A stretch of 64,000 bases of DNA from contig CBDCWW010000022.1 in the NCBI GenBank assembly GCA_965223585.1, positions 707,607-771,606 on the forward strand, read 5' to 3'. The DNA comes from CBDCVN01 sp965223585. Its GTDB lineage: Bacteria; Deinococcota; Deinococci; Deinococcales; Trueperaceae. The notes beneath the pieces were generated by a model. The model was given only the letters and a program-made list of their open reading frames with translations, was not told where the DNA came from and made no database searches. The stretch's first letter is position 1, and each line of letters starts with the position of its first letter. Positions 16,060-25,376 of this stretch are shown in pieces. The position numbers and the translations under genes were made by a program.

Positions 16060-16884
16060 ATGTTGATAGTTGACCCAAAGCACCCTCAATTGAGCATTAC
16101 TAAACAATGTGAGTTACTGAACCTGAATCGTAGTAGTTATTACTATCGACCTACAGGAATCAGTGATCTCAATGAAAAGTTGATGCAAAGGATAGATGAG
16201 TTATATACAGATCATCCTTTTCTAGGCTATCGTAAGATAACAGCAATGCTCAATGGAGAAAGCTATAAAGTCAATCACAAAAGAGTATATCGTTTGATGT
16301 GCCTGATGGGTTTGCAAGCAATTTATGCCAAGCCCAAATTAAGTAAACCAAAGGAAGGACACAAAATTTACCCATACCTTCTGAAAAACAAAATCATAAA
16401 CAAACCAAATCAGGTATGGGCTAGTGATATCACCTATATACGTTTACAAGGAGGGTATTGCTATCTGGTAGTAGTAATGGATTGGTATAGCCGTTATGTA
16501 GTCTCATGGGAAGTTTCAAGTAACATGAAAGCAACGTTCTGTATAGAAGCATTAGAAGAGGCATTGGAAGGAGAGAAGCCAGAGATATTCAATACAGATC
16601 AAGGTAGTCAGTACACGAGTTATGAGTTTACAGATATATTGAAGGCAAATGAAATAGCAATCAGCATGGATGGAAGAGGTTCATACATGGATAATATATT
16701 TACAGAAAGGTTGTGGAGAACTGTAAAATATGAAGAGGTATACCTTAAGGAGTACAAAAATATTGAGCAAGGAAGGGAAGAAATAGGAAAGTACTTGCAA
16801 TTTTATAATAGTGAACGTCCACATCAATCATTGCAGTACAAAACACCTGAGTTAGTTTACAGAAAGGAAAAACTAAGCCAATAA
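16060..16884 (+). CDS. IS3-family OrfB, integrase-type transposase
   Basis: 274 residues with the HTH_21 region followed by an rve-type DDE catalytic core: W-A-S-D-I-T-Y-I, F-N-T-D-Q-G-S-Q-Y and the D-N-I-F-T-E-R-L-W-R segment holding the Glu 35 residues later. The frame is open upstream to about 16019, so it is probably expressed as OrfAB through the slippery site. No damage is visible. Confidence 0.93.
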   Translation: MLIVDPKHPQLSITKQCELLNLNRSSYYYRPTGISDLNEKLMQRIDELYTDHPFLGYRKITAMLNGESYKVNHKRVYRLMCLMGLQAIYAKPKLSKPKEGHKIYPYLLKNKIINKPNQVWASDITYIRLQGGYCYLVVVMDWYSRYVVSWEVSSNMKATFCIEALEEALEGEKPEIFNTDQGSQYTSYEFTDILKANEIAISMDGRGSYMDNIFTERLWRTVKYEEVYLKEYKNIEQGREEIGKYLQFYNSERPHQSLQYKTPELVYRKEKLSQ

Positions 16885-16992
16885 CAACAGAGCAAACTGT
16901 TATCGAGCTTACAAACAATGTAATCTCAGTTTGTTATTATTTTAGTAGGTCTTAATTAACCTTAATTTTTTGTCCGATCAATTGGGTTCACC

Positions 16993-18286
16993 TCAATGAC
17001 TACCCAAAGTAGTAAAATTACCTGATAACTCTGTATCTAGATCTACAGGAATAGGTTCATTTATTTTTGATAAACCTAGAGTGTAGCTACCAGTAGATGC
17101 GCCTGAGATAATACTTATAGTGTGTGAGCCTGTAGTCAAAATATCAAAACCACGTAGACCAGTCTCTCCATAACTACCTGCACTACTTGGATAAGATGTT
17201 ATAGACCCAAGAGTATTGTTATTTGGGTCTTCAACTACAATATTCACATCAGTGGTTAAATTCTCGCCTAAGAAAGCTACATTAAATTTATCCCCAGCAG
17301 TAGCTTCAAAAACATAAGAATTTACATCACCGCTGAGGGTACCAGTAACATTAGTATTAGGACTTATCTCAGTATCAGTTATTTGTAGTGATTTAATTTG
17401 AAAATTCCATTCACCCGTGTAATTAACTAGTGCACCCACATCAGAGACATCACTATTGTAATAGGTAGGAGAAAGGTCAATGATGTACTCACCATTTCCA
17501 GAGAGACTCCTAGAGCTTTCAATTTGACGTATGCTAGAATCAGTAGCACCAATAATGTCACCAACACCATTGACCTCATTAATGTGTGCCATTGCCCACA
17601 ATTGTGACGTTGAGGGATGACTTATTTCGAAACCAGTAAGTCCATTTTCTGGTGATGTAAAGCTGTAAAGTTGATGACTACCCAGAACAGTAAAGTTACC
17701 TGATAATTCTGTATCTAGATTTACAGGAATAGGTTCATTTATTTTTGATAAACCTAAGGTATAACTATCGGTAGAAGCACCTGAAATACTTATAATGTGT
17801 AGACCTGTGGTCAAAATATAAAAACCACGAGAAGTTTCCCCATAATTACGTGTAGATATGGATTTAAGGACATTGTTACTTGAGTCTTCAATTACAATGC
17901 TTACATCAGCGGTTAAATTCTCACCTAAGAAAGCTACATTAAATTTATCTCCAGCAGTAGCTTCAAAAGCATAAAAGTGTACATCACCACTATTGAGAGT
18001 ACCAGTAACATTAGTATTAGGACTTATATCAGTTATTGGTGGTGATTTAATTTTAAAATTCCATTCACCCGTGTAATTAGCTAGTGTACCTACATCAAAG
18101 GTATTACTATTGTAATAGGTAGGTGAAACATCAATTATGTACTCACCATTTCCAGAAAGAAGTCTATAGCTTTCAATTTGACGTAGGCTAGAATTGGTTC
18201 TACCAATAATAACATCATCATCATTATCGCTAGCACCATTAATGTCATTAAGCTGTGCCATTGTCCACGATTGTGATGTTGAAGGA
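16993..18286 (-). pseudogene. Fragment 2 of the giant lipoprotein gene (pre-peptidase repeats)
   Basis: ~430 codons open between the group II intron (18287) and the IS3 element; the Met at 18261 is internal, not a true start. It holds two copies of a ~210-residue unit: a 'NGEYIIDxSPTYY' segment, a T-G-E-W-N-F strand, then a pre-peptidase domain (N-V-T-G-T-L-…-G-D-V, F-E-A-T-A-G-D-K-F-N-V-A-F-L-G-E-N-L-T) and a linker L-D-T-E-L-S-G-N-F-T. The first unit continues from the end of the 18990-23737 piece and the second continues into 14839-15664. The TGA at 16993 comes from the IS3 end. Confidence 0.8.
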
Positions 18287-18989
18287 GTGCGCCTACTAAC
18301 GAAAGAAGGTATTTCTTATTGAGAGACATATTTGAACAGTGATATGAGGGCTGAGTGGCCTGCGTTAGGATGTGGCACATCCTAGGGTGGGAAGCCCACT
18401 GACAAAGAATCCGACCTTCGAGCCAGTCCAGGGGGAAGGAAGCGAGCCCTGTACCCTATGCTGACGAGAGAAACCTGTGTCCTAGTCTTACCTAAGACTT
18501 ATAGCGTCGTTATGCGTGAAGAGCGAAACTGGCTGATACGCTCTGCCCAAAACGGGAAAGTGGTTGCTTTAATGACTTCCTTCTCATTAAAGACTGTTTC
18601 TAAACTCCACTCGGCGTAAAGCAGGCAGCTAAGGGGTGCTATAATATCCTCTTTCGGAATTAGGGAACTCTATATCACAAATTCCTTTAGGATGCGAAAA
18701 TGCCAGCAGGTGATATAGAGGACGGAGGTAGCGTAGTAGCCAAAAGCCTAGCCGTAATGGCAAGGACAAGGTGAAGGACTACCAGAGAAAATGGTAAGGA
18801 AAGGTATGAAAAGAGATAAACCAAGGAAAGCAGATGATAACAGTTGTAAGACTGTTAGTGCACCTTGGCATCGAAAGATGAGTCTTCCCATACTCAGTAC
18901 ATGCGATGGACTTGGAAAGCGGAGTGCGGTGAAAGTCGCACGCTCCGTTTGGGGCGAGGGAAAGGCCGCAAGGCCCTACCTATCGCCAC
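18287..18989 (+). mobile_element. Group II intron, ~703 nt, no encoded maturase, antisense to host gene
   Basis: The 5' end GTGCG and 3' end …CGCCAC fit the GUGYG…AY consensus. Domain V is recognisable at 18918-18950: AGC triad, GGAG/CTCC and TGCG/CGCA stems, a GAAA-type loop and a 2-nt CG bulge. Domain VI follows (G-GGCGAG…TCGCC). An 11-bp stem (CTCTATATCAC with its complement, ~18668-18720) is also seen. No reverse transcriptase frame exists anywhere in it. GAAGGA just before the insertion (18281-18286) is complementary to TCCTTC at 18578-18583, a possible IBS1/EBS1 pair. Comparison with the sister repeats shows that removing 18287-18989 restores the host frame (E-I-N-H-P-S-T-S-Q). The intron lies on the opposite strand from the gene, so it cannot splice from its mRNA. 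Confidence 0.85.
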
Positions 18990-21900
18990 TGATTTATCTC
19001 AAAACCAACTAGCCCACTTTCTGGTGCTGTAAAGCTGTAAAGTTGATGGCTACCCAAAACAGTAAAATTACCTGATAATTCTGTATCTAGATCGGCAGGA
19101 ATAGGTTCATTAATTTTTGATAAGCCTAAAGTGTAGTTACCAGTAGATGTGCCTGAAATAATGTTTATAATGTGTAAGCCTGTAGTCAAAATATCAAAAC
19201 CACGAGAGGTTTCTCCATAATTACGTGTAGACACGGATGCAAGATTATTATTGTTTGGATCTTCAACAACAATACCTACATTGGTGGTAAAATTCTCACC
19301 TAAGAAAGCTACATTGAATTTATCTCCAGCAGTAGCCTCAAAAGCATAAAAATGTACATCACCACTATTAAGTGTACCAGTAATGTTAGTGTTAGAGCTT
19401 ATGTCAATAATACTATCTTCTTCTGCTGTTATTATAACCACATCAGTATCACTGTCTTTACCATCTGAAACGGTTAATTCAATTTCATACTGACCAACAA
19501 CATCTGCCATAAATGTAGGGCTAGTACCTTGACTATTAATCAATTGTGTACTGCTAGTTGAGGGTTTATTAATAAGTTGCCAGCTATGAGTAAGAGCATC
19601 TCCATCTGCATCTGTTGACTGGCTACCATTAAGTTTTACTTCATCACCTTGAGTAACAGTTTGATCCACCCCAGCATTAGCAGTGGGTAGAGTATTAGAA
19701 CCAGCTCCAGCTAAAATTGTAACAGTATCTATATCTTCATCTAAAAAGTCTAATACCTTAAGTTGAACTTTGTACTCACCTACTAGATCAGGAATAAAAC
19801 TTGTATTCATATCCTGAGTATTAGTAAGAAAGGTATTACTGTTTGCTGGTGAAGAAATAAGCTCCCAGCTATAAACTAGAAAATCTTCGTCCAAATCATA
19901 AGAAGCACTAGCATCTAGATTAATGGAGGTACCAACATCACCTGATTGATTGTTACCAGCATTAGCTACTGGGGAATTATTTAGTGGAGAAAAGTCAAAG
20001 AATATGTAAACTGATTCACCAATAGTAGGACCAGTACCAGTAATGGTGCGCTTTTCATTGGTTATTTTATCTGTGGCAATAGCCGTAAAGGGTTGACCTT
20101 CAGGAATTATAGGCGTGAAGAAATAGCCACTTGAATTTGTAACACCATCAAAAGGTAGGGGTCTACCTGCTGAAAAGAACTTTACAGTAATACGTTTTGC
20201 CAAATCCTCAAATAAGGTAGTTGTCTGCAAGCCTTGTGTACTTGCAATATTGGCTCCTGCTGAACCAACAGTAGTATTCCCGCAACTATTACCACCAGGG
20301 TCTATCAGACCACCCGCACCCATCCCAGTTATAAAGTTATTATCATTTGAATCGTCAGGAAAACATGCTGGTACTGGTGGAGGTGGTAGTGGGTCATCTG
20401 GAAGCGGAGTCGGAGGAGGAGGAGGTGGTGGTGGTGGTGGCGGCGGGTCTGGGTCTGGCGGCGGTGGTGGTGGCGGGTCTGGGTCTGGGTCTGGTGGCGG
20501 CGGAGGTGGTGGCGGCGGTGGGTCTGGATCTGGGTCTGGATCTGGGTCTGGATCTGGGTCTGGATCTGGGTTACATCCCTTGGAATCTCTTTCGCAAGAG
20601 TCTTTAGGCTTCCTTTTTTCACAAAAACTTGGGGGCAGCTTGACTGGCTTATCATCAACTGGTGTTATACTCGGCTCCAGTTTAAAATTGCCATCCTGAT
20701 CATAAAAACCAGTATCCTTGTCTCCAAAAAGAATTACATCAGCTGTATCATTGATCTCACTGTTCTTAAAATCATGATCGCTTGGTCTTTGAGAGACAAC
20801 ATCAAATGGCTCATTTTGTGAACCACAAGACAATATATCCCCTGCTACATCTTCTTCTTCAGGATCAGGATTCCAAGGGTGAGTATGTGCCTCCAACACT
20901 GGTATACATGACGGACCCGGACCCAAGGTACGCTCAAAAGGAACTGCAAAATGGTCACCTGAAACATGGGTGGCTACAAAACCGCCACCATCGCCACCAC
21001 ACCATTCTACTGTTACACTTTCTTCGTGAGCAGAAAAGTCCTGTTCCGATTCAGAATTACAAGCATCTAGAAAGTCATCATAACCATTAACCCATCTATT
21101 TCTATCGAAAGATCGTCTAAAAGTTTCATTAAGAGCTTCTTTTACAAACGGATCATCAAGTATTTCATCTAGAGGCACCTCACAATCACTATCAGCAAGG
21201 GTACTAAGTTTGCTAGAAGATCTAGACAGTGAACCTAAACTATAATCTCTTGTGTTCACAACAACAGCAGCAACATCTAGCAATATTTGTCGGTGATTTT
21301 CTTTATCAAACCATTTGTATAGAAAATCAACTTTATTAAAACGCTGCTCTTGCTGAGCAAGAAAATCCCCAAAAGTTGCCAGTATATATGCCAAGCGCAC
21401 AGCACATTCATCTTCAAAGAAAAGACTACCATCACAATCTAACAAGTCCTGAGAGCTTTTCTGGGATTCTTGCAAAAATGATGCTATTTGCTCAAGAAAA
21501 ACTATTATTTCTTCTACTTCTGGACTATGTACTTGCTCCTCAAATTCAGATCTTAATCCATCAAATGAAATTATATTGAGTATTTCTGAAAATATTGCCC
21601 TTAGTTGCTGTAGGTTACTGATAGACTGGTTGAATTGTTCATCTAACACTGCATCATCAATATCTTTTAAAAGAAAAATGAACTCTATTAGAAATCTTTG
21701 AATAACTGCTATTGATCCAGATTCAAGCGGCACAGCTGTTTCTATGTCGATGTTCATGTTACTAACAACAGTATTTTTTCCCCTATTTTTCAATGTTAAC
21801 TTTGCAGGACCAGTAGCCAAGGGTGGAATAAACACTGAAACCAATTGCTGTCCAATCTCATCCTTGGGTAATAGGTAGACTGGTAAAGTCAATGTTTCAG

Positions 21901-23737
21901 AGGTAACCTGAGACTCAAAAATAGCTACATTACCCACAAAATCATTTTCAATGAAGCCAGTACCTTCTAGTGTAAGAAGTGTGCCAGGAGGAGCGCTAAT
22001 TGTGCTTGTCTGTGACGTTCGCAAGTTAGAAGATTTTGAAGTTTGTACTGTAATTGCTTCTGCCAGTTGCATTCGTGGCACAGGGTTAGAAACTACATCT
22101 CCATTGGGTGCTACACTAGCAGTATTAATCACTACTAACTCTCCGACACCATCACCATTACCATCAGGCACAATTACATAGTTAGCTACTATCTGCCTAG
22201 GTTGCACCATAGGCCCAAATCCACCAGAGGAAATCCCTAGATAGCAATTTAAATCTTTACTAGAATTAACCTCTTGAGCACCAAGAAAAGTGACTCCTAA
22301 AGCATCATAATCTACCCCTGTAGCAGCTTTAACCTGCTCTTTGGTACGAGCTTCAAAACTAACATTAGCACCATCAACCCCACAAGAAGCAGGTATGCTT
22401 AGTGTACTTATAGCTCCATTCTGCTCCTGTGTACCCAAAATAGCCCCATCCGCTGTTACAGTAGCACTTTCAGGTGGATTATTCACCACATTTACAGTAA
22501 TAGTTTGCTTAGATTGCTTGGCATTTGTGCCAATTACACGGGCAGTTAATTCTAGTGGTCCTTCAGGAAAATCCTCGGGTAGTAAGAAAACTTTAAAAGC
22601 ATCCTCACCCCGAGCATCTACTGCTAGCTCTACTCCACTAGCCTCAAAGAAAACAAACTTTAGCGGTTGTACCGAAAAGAACACTGCTCCAGCAACAGTA
22701 GCACCATCATTAGGGCTATTAATAAGGAAATCTGGTCCACCAGTAGGATCAAAAACCAAAATTCCCACATTCCCACTACCAGCAGATCCAGCATCAAACT
22801 TGATATTGCCATTCAAACCACCAGATGGTGCGGTAACCTTATAGGCTTTGCCCACTGCTTGAGTACCTGAAACATCACTAATTATTCCTGTGTTACCACT
22901 TAGATTAATATTAGGCAGTGTCCCCTTACCAGCATTACCTGCTAATACTAAAGCCGTTTGCCCTGTTTCAAGCACTAATTTCTTAGGACAAACAACCAAC
23001 TTAGCACTAGGAATAAGTTCATAAAGCTTAAGCAATATGTCAATTGCATTGTCAAACTCTACCTTACCAGAACAATTCACATCGGCATGGTAAAGCTGGT
23101 AATCACTTGGTGGATTATCGGTTACTCCATAATGAATGCTCAAAGCTTCTATAGCATCTTCAAAGTCAATCTCACTATTTTGGTTGACATCACCTAGAGG
23201 GAAATTAACGAAACTTGCTTCAGGAGTAATCTGGCTAGTAATATTTTGGTGGCTTAGAGATTGGTTTTTCGCTAGAAAGTCACCTGTCAATGCTTCAGCA
23301 TCGTGACTAGCAAGAGGGTTGTAATTTAAAACCTGCAAGCCATTTGTAGTAACTTCAATTTCTTTACGGTCTCTTGAGGGTGAAGTGCCCTTGGCACTAC
23401 TAACGGTAACTTGAGGGTTATTGCCTAGAGAACGAAAAACTAGTGACACTACTTCACCTTTTACAGGGGTTAGGGCTACAAAACCCATCTTTACAGTGCC
23501 AGATACAGTTTCTTTTGCTACTGGTACCACGCTGCCTTGCTTACCCATTACTCCTAAAAGCTCTAGATTCTGTATTGCTAGTAAAACTTCTCCCTCTACT
23601 ACCTCACTAGATACATTTAGGTTTACACTAGCAAACTTTTTAGTTTCAGGTGTTTTGGAAGACCTAAAACAAGCAATTAGAATTAGCAATAAGCTAAGAA
23701 AGACTGTAGTTACAGTCAGTAAATATTTTTGTTTCAC
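18980..23737 (-). CDS. Giant multidomain surface lipoprotein, N-terminal 1,585 residues (disrupted gene)
   Basis: Starts at GTG with AAGGAG 10 nt upstream. Residues 1-23 are a lipoprotein signal ending L-I-A-C (Cys 23). Order of domains: a beta domain (~40-140); a dockerin type I domain (~178-243) with two Ca-loop/helix units (G-D-V-N-Q-N-S-E-I-D and A-D-V-N-C-S-G-K-V-E); Ig/TIG-like domains to ~650; a helical region; a segment near 945-1000 with A-H-T-H-P-W and P-S-D-H-D, like JAMM/DUF4329 metal sites; a Pro/Asp spacer (~1054-1114); two PKD-type domains (~1250-1435); one pre-peptidase domain. The last residues come from a stop near the group II intron. The whole gene once had ~2,340 codons. 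Likely role: outer-surface adhesion or scaffold; function now probably lost or truncated. Confidence 0.8.
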   Translation of the reverse strand: MKQKYLLTVTTVFLSLLLILIACFRSSKTPETKKFASVNLNVSSEVVEGEVLLAIQNLELLGVMGKQGSVVPVAKETVSGTVKMGFVALTPVKGEVVSLVFRSLGNNPQVTVSSAKGTSPSRDRKEIEVTTNGLQVLNYNPLASHDAEALTGDFLAKNQSLSHQNITSQITPEASFVNFPLGDVNQNSEIDFEDAIEALSIHYGVTDNPPSDYQLYHADVNCSGKVEFDNAIDILLKLYELIPSAKLVVCPKKLVLETGQTALVLAGNAGKGTLPNINLSGNTGIISDVSGTQAVGKAYKVTAPSGGLNGNIKFDAGSAGSGNVGILVFDPTGGPDFLINSPNDGATVAGAVFFSVQPLKFVFFEASGVELAVDARGEDAFKVFLLPEDFPEGPLELTARVIGTNAKQSKQTITVNVVNNPPESATVTADGAILGTQEQNGAISTLSIPASCGVDGANVSFEARTKEQVKAATGVDYDALGVTFLGAQEVNSSKDLNCYLGISSGGFGPMVQPRQIVANYVIVPDGNGDGVGELVVINTASVAPNGDVVSNPVPRMQLAEAITVQTSKSSNLRTSQTSTISAPPGTLLTLEGTGFIENDFVGNVAIFESQVTSETLTLPVYLLPKDEIGQQLVSVFIPPLATGPAKLTLKNRGKNTVVSNMNIDIETAVPLESGSIAVIQRFLIEFIFLLKDIDDAVLDEQFNQSISNLQQLRAIFSEILNIISFDGLRSEFEEQVHSPEVEEIIVFLEQIASFLQESQKSSQDLLDCDGSLFFEDECAVRLAYILATFGDFLAQQEQRFNKVDFLYKWFDKENHRQILLDVAAVVVNTRDYSLGSLSRSSSKLSTLADSDCEVPLDEILDDPFVKEALNETFRRSFDRNRWVNGYDDFLDACNSESEQDFSAHEESVTVEWCGGDGGGFVATHVSGDHFAVPFERTLGPGPSCIPVLEAHTHPWNPDPEEEDVAGDILSCGSQNEPFDVVSQRPSDHDFKNSEINDTADVILFGDKDTGFYDQDGNFKLEPSITPVDDKPVKLPPSFCEKRKPKDSCERDSKGCNPDPDPDPDPDPDPDPDPPPPPPPPPPDPDPDPPPPPPPDPDPPPPPPPPPPPPTPLPDDPLPPPPVPACFPDDSNDNNFITGMGAGGLIDPGGNSCGNTTVGSAGANIASTQGLQTTTLFEDLAKRITVKFFSAGRPLPFDGVTNSSGYFFTPIIPEGQPFTAIATDKITNEKRTITGTGPTIGESVYIFFDFSPLNNSPVANAGNNQSGDVGTSINLDASASYDLDEDFLVYSWELISSPANSNTFLTNTQDMNTSFIPDLVGEYKVQLKVLDFLDEDIDTVTILAGAGSNTLPTANAGVDQTVTQGDEVKLNGSQSTDADGDALTHSWQLINKPSTSSTQLINSQGTSPTFMADVVGQYEIELTVSDGKDSDTDVVIITAEEDSIIDISSNTNITGTLNSGDVHFYAFEATAGDKFNVAFLGENFTTNVGIVVEDPNNNNLASVSTRNYGETSRGFDILTTGLHIINIISGTSTGNYTLGLSKINEPIPADLDTELSGNFTVLGSHQLYSFTAPESGLVGFEINQWR
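20395..20575 (-). repeat. Low-complexity Pro/Asp-coding tandem repeat
   Basis: The lipoprotein gene here codes runs of Pro and Asp-Pro. A 12-nt unit (CCAGACCCAGAT on the coding strand) repeats four times or more near 20522-20571, followed by GCC-type runs. Such a spacer would form a stiff, acidic hinge. The opposite strand shows long Gly/Ser open frames that are only shadows. Confidence 0.85.
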
Positions 23738-23867
23738 CTTTATTACTCCTTAGTGGTTTTAAAAAAGTCAAGATATTTCTGGTTCGTACCAAAGTATGGG
23801 AGAAATTAGAATGTGCTATAGAGCCCAAATCTTTAAAAGTCCTTCTGAGGTCTTATGGGCATCAATC

Positions 23868-23911
23868 GTAGGGGTTCAAGATCTTGAACCCCTACAAGCA
23901 CGTGCTTGTAG
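23868..23911. repeat. Two overlapping perfect palindromes
   Basis: A 28-bp perfect palindrome (half-site GTAGGGGTTCAAGA) spans 23868-23895 and overlaps by 4 bp a 20-bp perfect palindrome (half-site CTACAAGCAC) at 23892-23911. They lie between the giant lipoprotein start and the IS630-type element. A related GGTAGGG…CCCTACC hairpin occurs at 33562-33591, which suggests a family of small intergenic REP-like repeats. Confidence 0.75.
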
Positions 23912-24017
23912 ACAGGTATTTTCATTCATTAATGGTGTCTTGTAAATAGCGTATAAATAATTAGGTGGGTGGTTTGTACGTTTGTTTTGTGGTGATTTTC
24001 AATTAGCAATACTTTTA

Positions 24018-25361
24018 TAGATGTCCAGATAAATTCTTTCCCTAAAGTAGGGAAAATAATGCCATGATAATCCCAATAATAACCCAAAGGAGATTGATCA
24101 TGGCAAATAATGATAACAAACAAAAACTAGAAGAACTAAAAATACTACGTCGTCGGTATAAAAAGGGAAACAATGCTGATGCCTTACTACGCACTCAAGC
24201 CCTTATAGCTCTGTACTCAGGCAAAGATATTAAGCTTGTAGCAGAGATGTTTGGCGTTTCAGTAAAAACAGTAAGAAACTGGCGAAAAAAGTTTGAAAAA
24301 TCGCTTAGTTTAGAAGATGAACAAAGAACTGGTAGACAACCTAAACTTTCTAAAGAGCAACTGGAGCTAATCAAGAAGGTAATCACAGAGTTTAATCAAC
24401 AAGTTTGGATTGCTAGAAAGGTCTTTATCCTTATCGAAAGCCTTTTTGGAATATGTTTTTCAGTAAAGTATCTACCAGAGCTTCTAAGGAAACTAGGATT
24501 AAGTTTTAATAAAGCAGTACATTTGTTGTATAGAAAGAATGAAGAGAAGAGGCGAAAGTGGATACAAGAAACACTACCAAAGCTGTACGAAGACCAGATA
24601 AAAGCAGGGTGGAGGATATTTTACCAAGATGAAGTAGGGTTCCAAACGCAGGGGACACTAACGAGCACATGGGGGCTGGTAGGAGAAAAAGTAGAGATCA
24701 AGAACTATGGCAGACATGGAAGAGTGAACTTGATAGGGGCATTAGAGTTAGGGACAGGAGAGTTCCATGGGGTGCTAACAAAGTTTAAGGTAAATGCGCA
24801 GAGGTTTAGAAGGTTTATCTGTCATATGAAAAGGGAGATGAGGGAAGCAAAAATAATGCTTATATGTGACAATGCACCATTTCACAGGGCAAAGTGGTTA
24901 CAAGAGTGGGCAAAGAGGAACTCAAAATGGTTGAGGTTAGAATTTCTACCAGGATATTCACCAGACTTCAATCCAATAGAACGTTTATGGAAGTACATAA
25001 AGAAGGAATACATACACAATAAATGCTGGGGAACGCAAGCAGACCTAAAGAAGCATTTAGAGGTGGTGGTACAGGAGATACCAATGAAAGTAGAGGAAAC
25101 CAAGGGAGTAATGAAGAAAGAGATAAAAAGGTTGAGGGAGGCATTTGAGTTTTATAAAACACCAGTGCCAGAAGAGCTAATGATTTGAGTAGTGGTTTAG
25201 GGGGAAAGTAAGCAAGTTTGGCATAAGTTTATAGTTCATTTAGCAAAGAAGATTACATTGGGCAGTAGGTATTTTATTGCTTAAAAAGCATTGATTTTTG
25301 GTAGTTTTTCCTATTTTCTTCCTCTTTTGGAAAAAAGGGAAAAGATTTTTCTGGGTAACTA
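24018..25361 (+). mobile_element. IS630-type insertion sequence, distinct from the 13-kb type
   Basis: Both ends read TATAG inward: TATAGATGTCCAGATAAATT (left) and TATAGTTACCCAGAAAAATC (complement of right), followed by a matching CTTTCCCT/TTTTCCCT. TA flanks each side, as for IS630/Tc1 elements. It is ~1.34 kb and carries a single-frame transposase. It lies between two dead lipoprotein genes, 15 bp from the 3' end of the one at 25377. Confidence 0.85.
24100..25188 (+). CDS. IS630-family transposase, single frame
   Basis: 362 residues from the ATG at 24100, chosen because AAAGGAG lies 8 nt upstream; a longer frame from 24064 lacks such a site. N-terminal helix-turn-helix domains (V-A-E-M-F-G-V-S-V-K-T-V-R-N-W) are followed by the DDE core: Y-Q-D-E-V-G-F, I-C-D-N-A-P-F-H and D-F-N-P-I-E-R-L-W-K-Y. 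It is intact and could be active. Confidence 0.93.
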   Translation: MANNDNKQKLEELKILRRRYKKGNNADALLRTQALIALYSGKDIKLVAEMFGVSVKTVRNWRKKFEKSLSLEDEQRTGRQPKLSKEQLELIKKVITEFNQQVWIARKVFILIESLFGICFSVKYLPELLRKLGLSFNKAVHLLYRKNEEKRRKWIQETLPKLYEDQIKAGWRIFYQDEVGFQTQGTLTSTWGLVGEKVEIKNYGRHGRVNLIGALELGTGEFHGVLTKFKVNAQRFRRFICHMKREMREAKIMLICDNAPFHRAKWLQEWAKRNSKWLRLEFLPGYSPDFNPIERLWKYIKKEYIHNKCWGTQADLKKHLEVVVQEIPMKVEETKGVMKKEIKRLREAFEFYKTPVPEELMI

Positions 25362-25376
25362 TATTTGAAACTATCT

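Larger units (their letters stand above)
15665..16995 (+). mobile_element. IS3-family insertion sequence, 1,331 bp
   Basis: Ends are imperfect inverted repeats starting TGAG: TGAGCTTACCCCCAAAATTT on the left and TGAGGTGAACCCAATTGATC (complement) on the right. A 4-bp target duplication ATGA lies at 15661-15664 and 16996-16999. It carries overlapping orfA and orfB with a standard -1 slippery site. It splits the giant lipoprotein gene; removal of the element and one ATGA restores the frame. Confidence 0.92.

Noticed and set aside
18674..18680. ATCACAA as EBS2 pairing with TTGTGAT of the 5' exon
   Set aside because: It pairs perfectly, but it is part of an 11-bp internal stem and lies after the candidate EBS1, the wrong order for domain I.
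18791..19012. 73-codon open frame inside the group II intron
   Set aside because: It covers domains IV-VI of the ribozyme and has no similarity to reverse transcriptase; it is chance.
20250..20699. Long Gly/Ser-rich open frames opposite the Pro/Asp-coding repeat
   Set aside because: They exist only because the coding strand repeats Pro and Asp codons; there is no start context or independent coding character.
23868..23911. Palindromes considered as a replication origin or CRISPR leader
   Set aside because: There are no DnaA-box clusters, repeated units or replication genes nearby.
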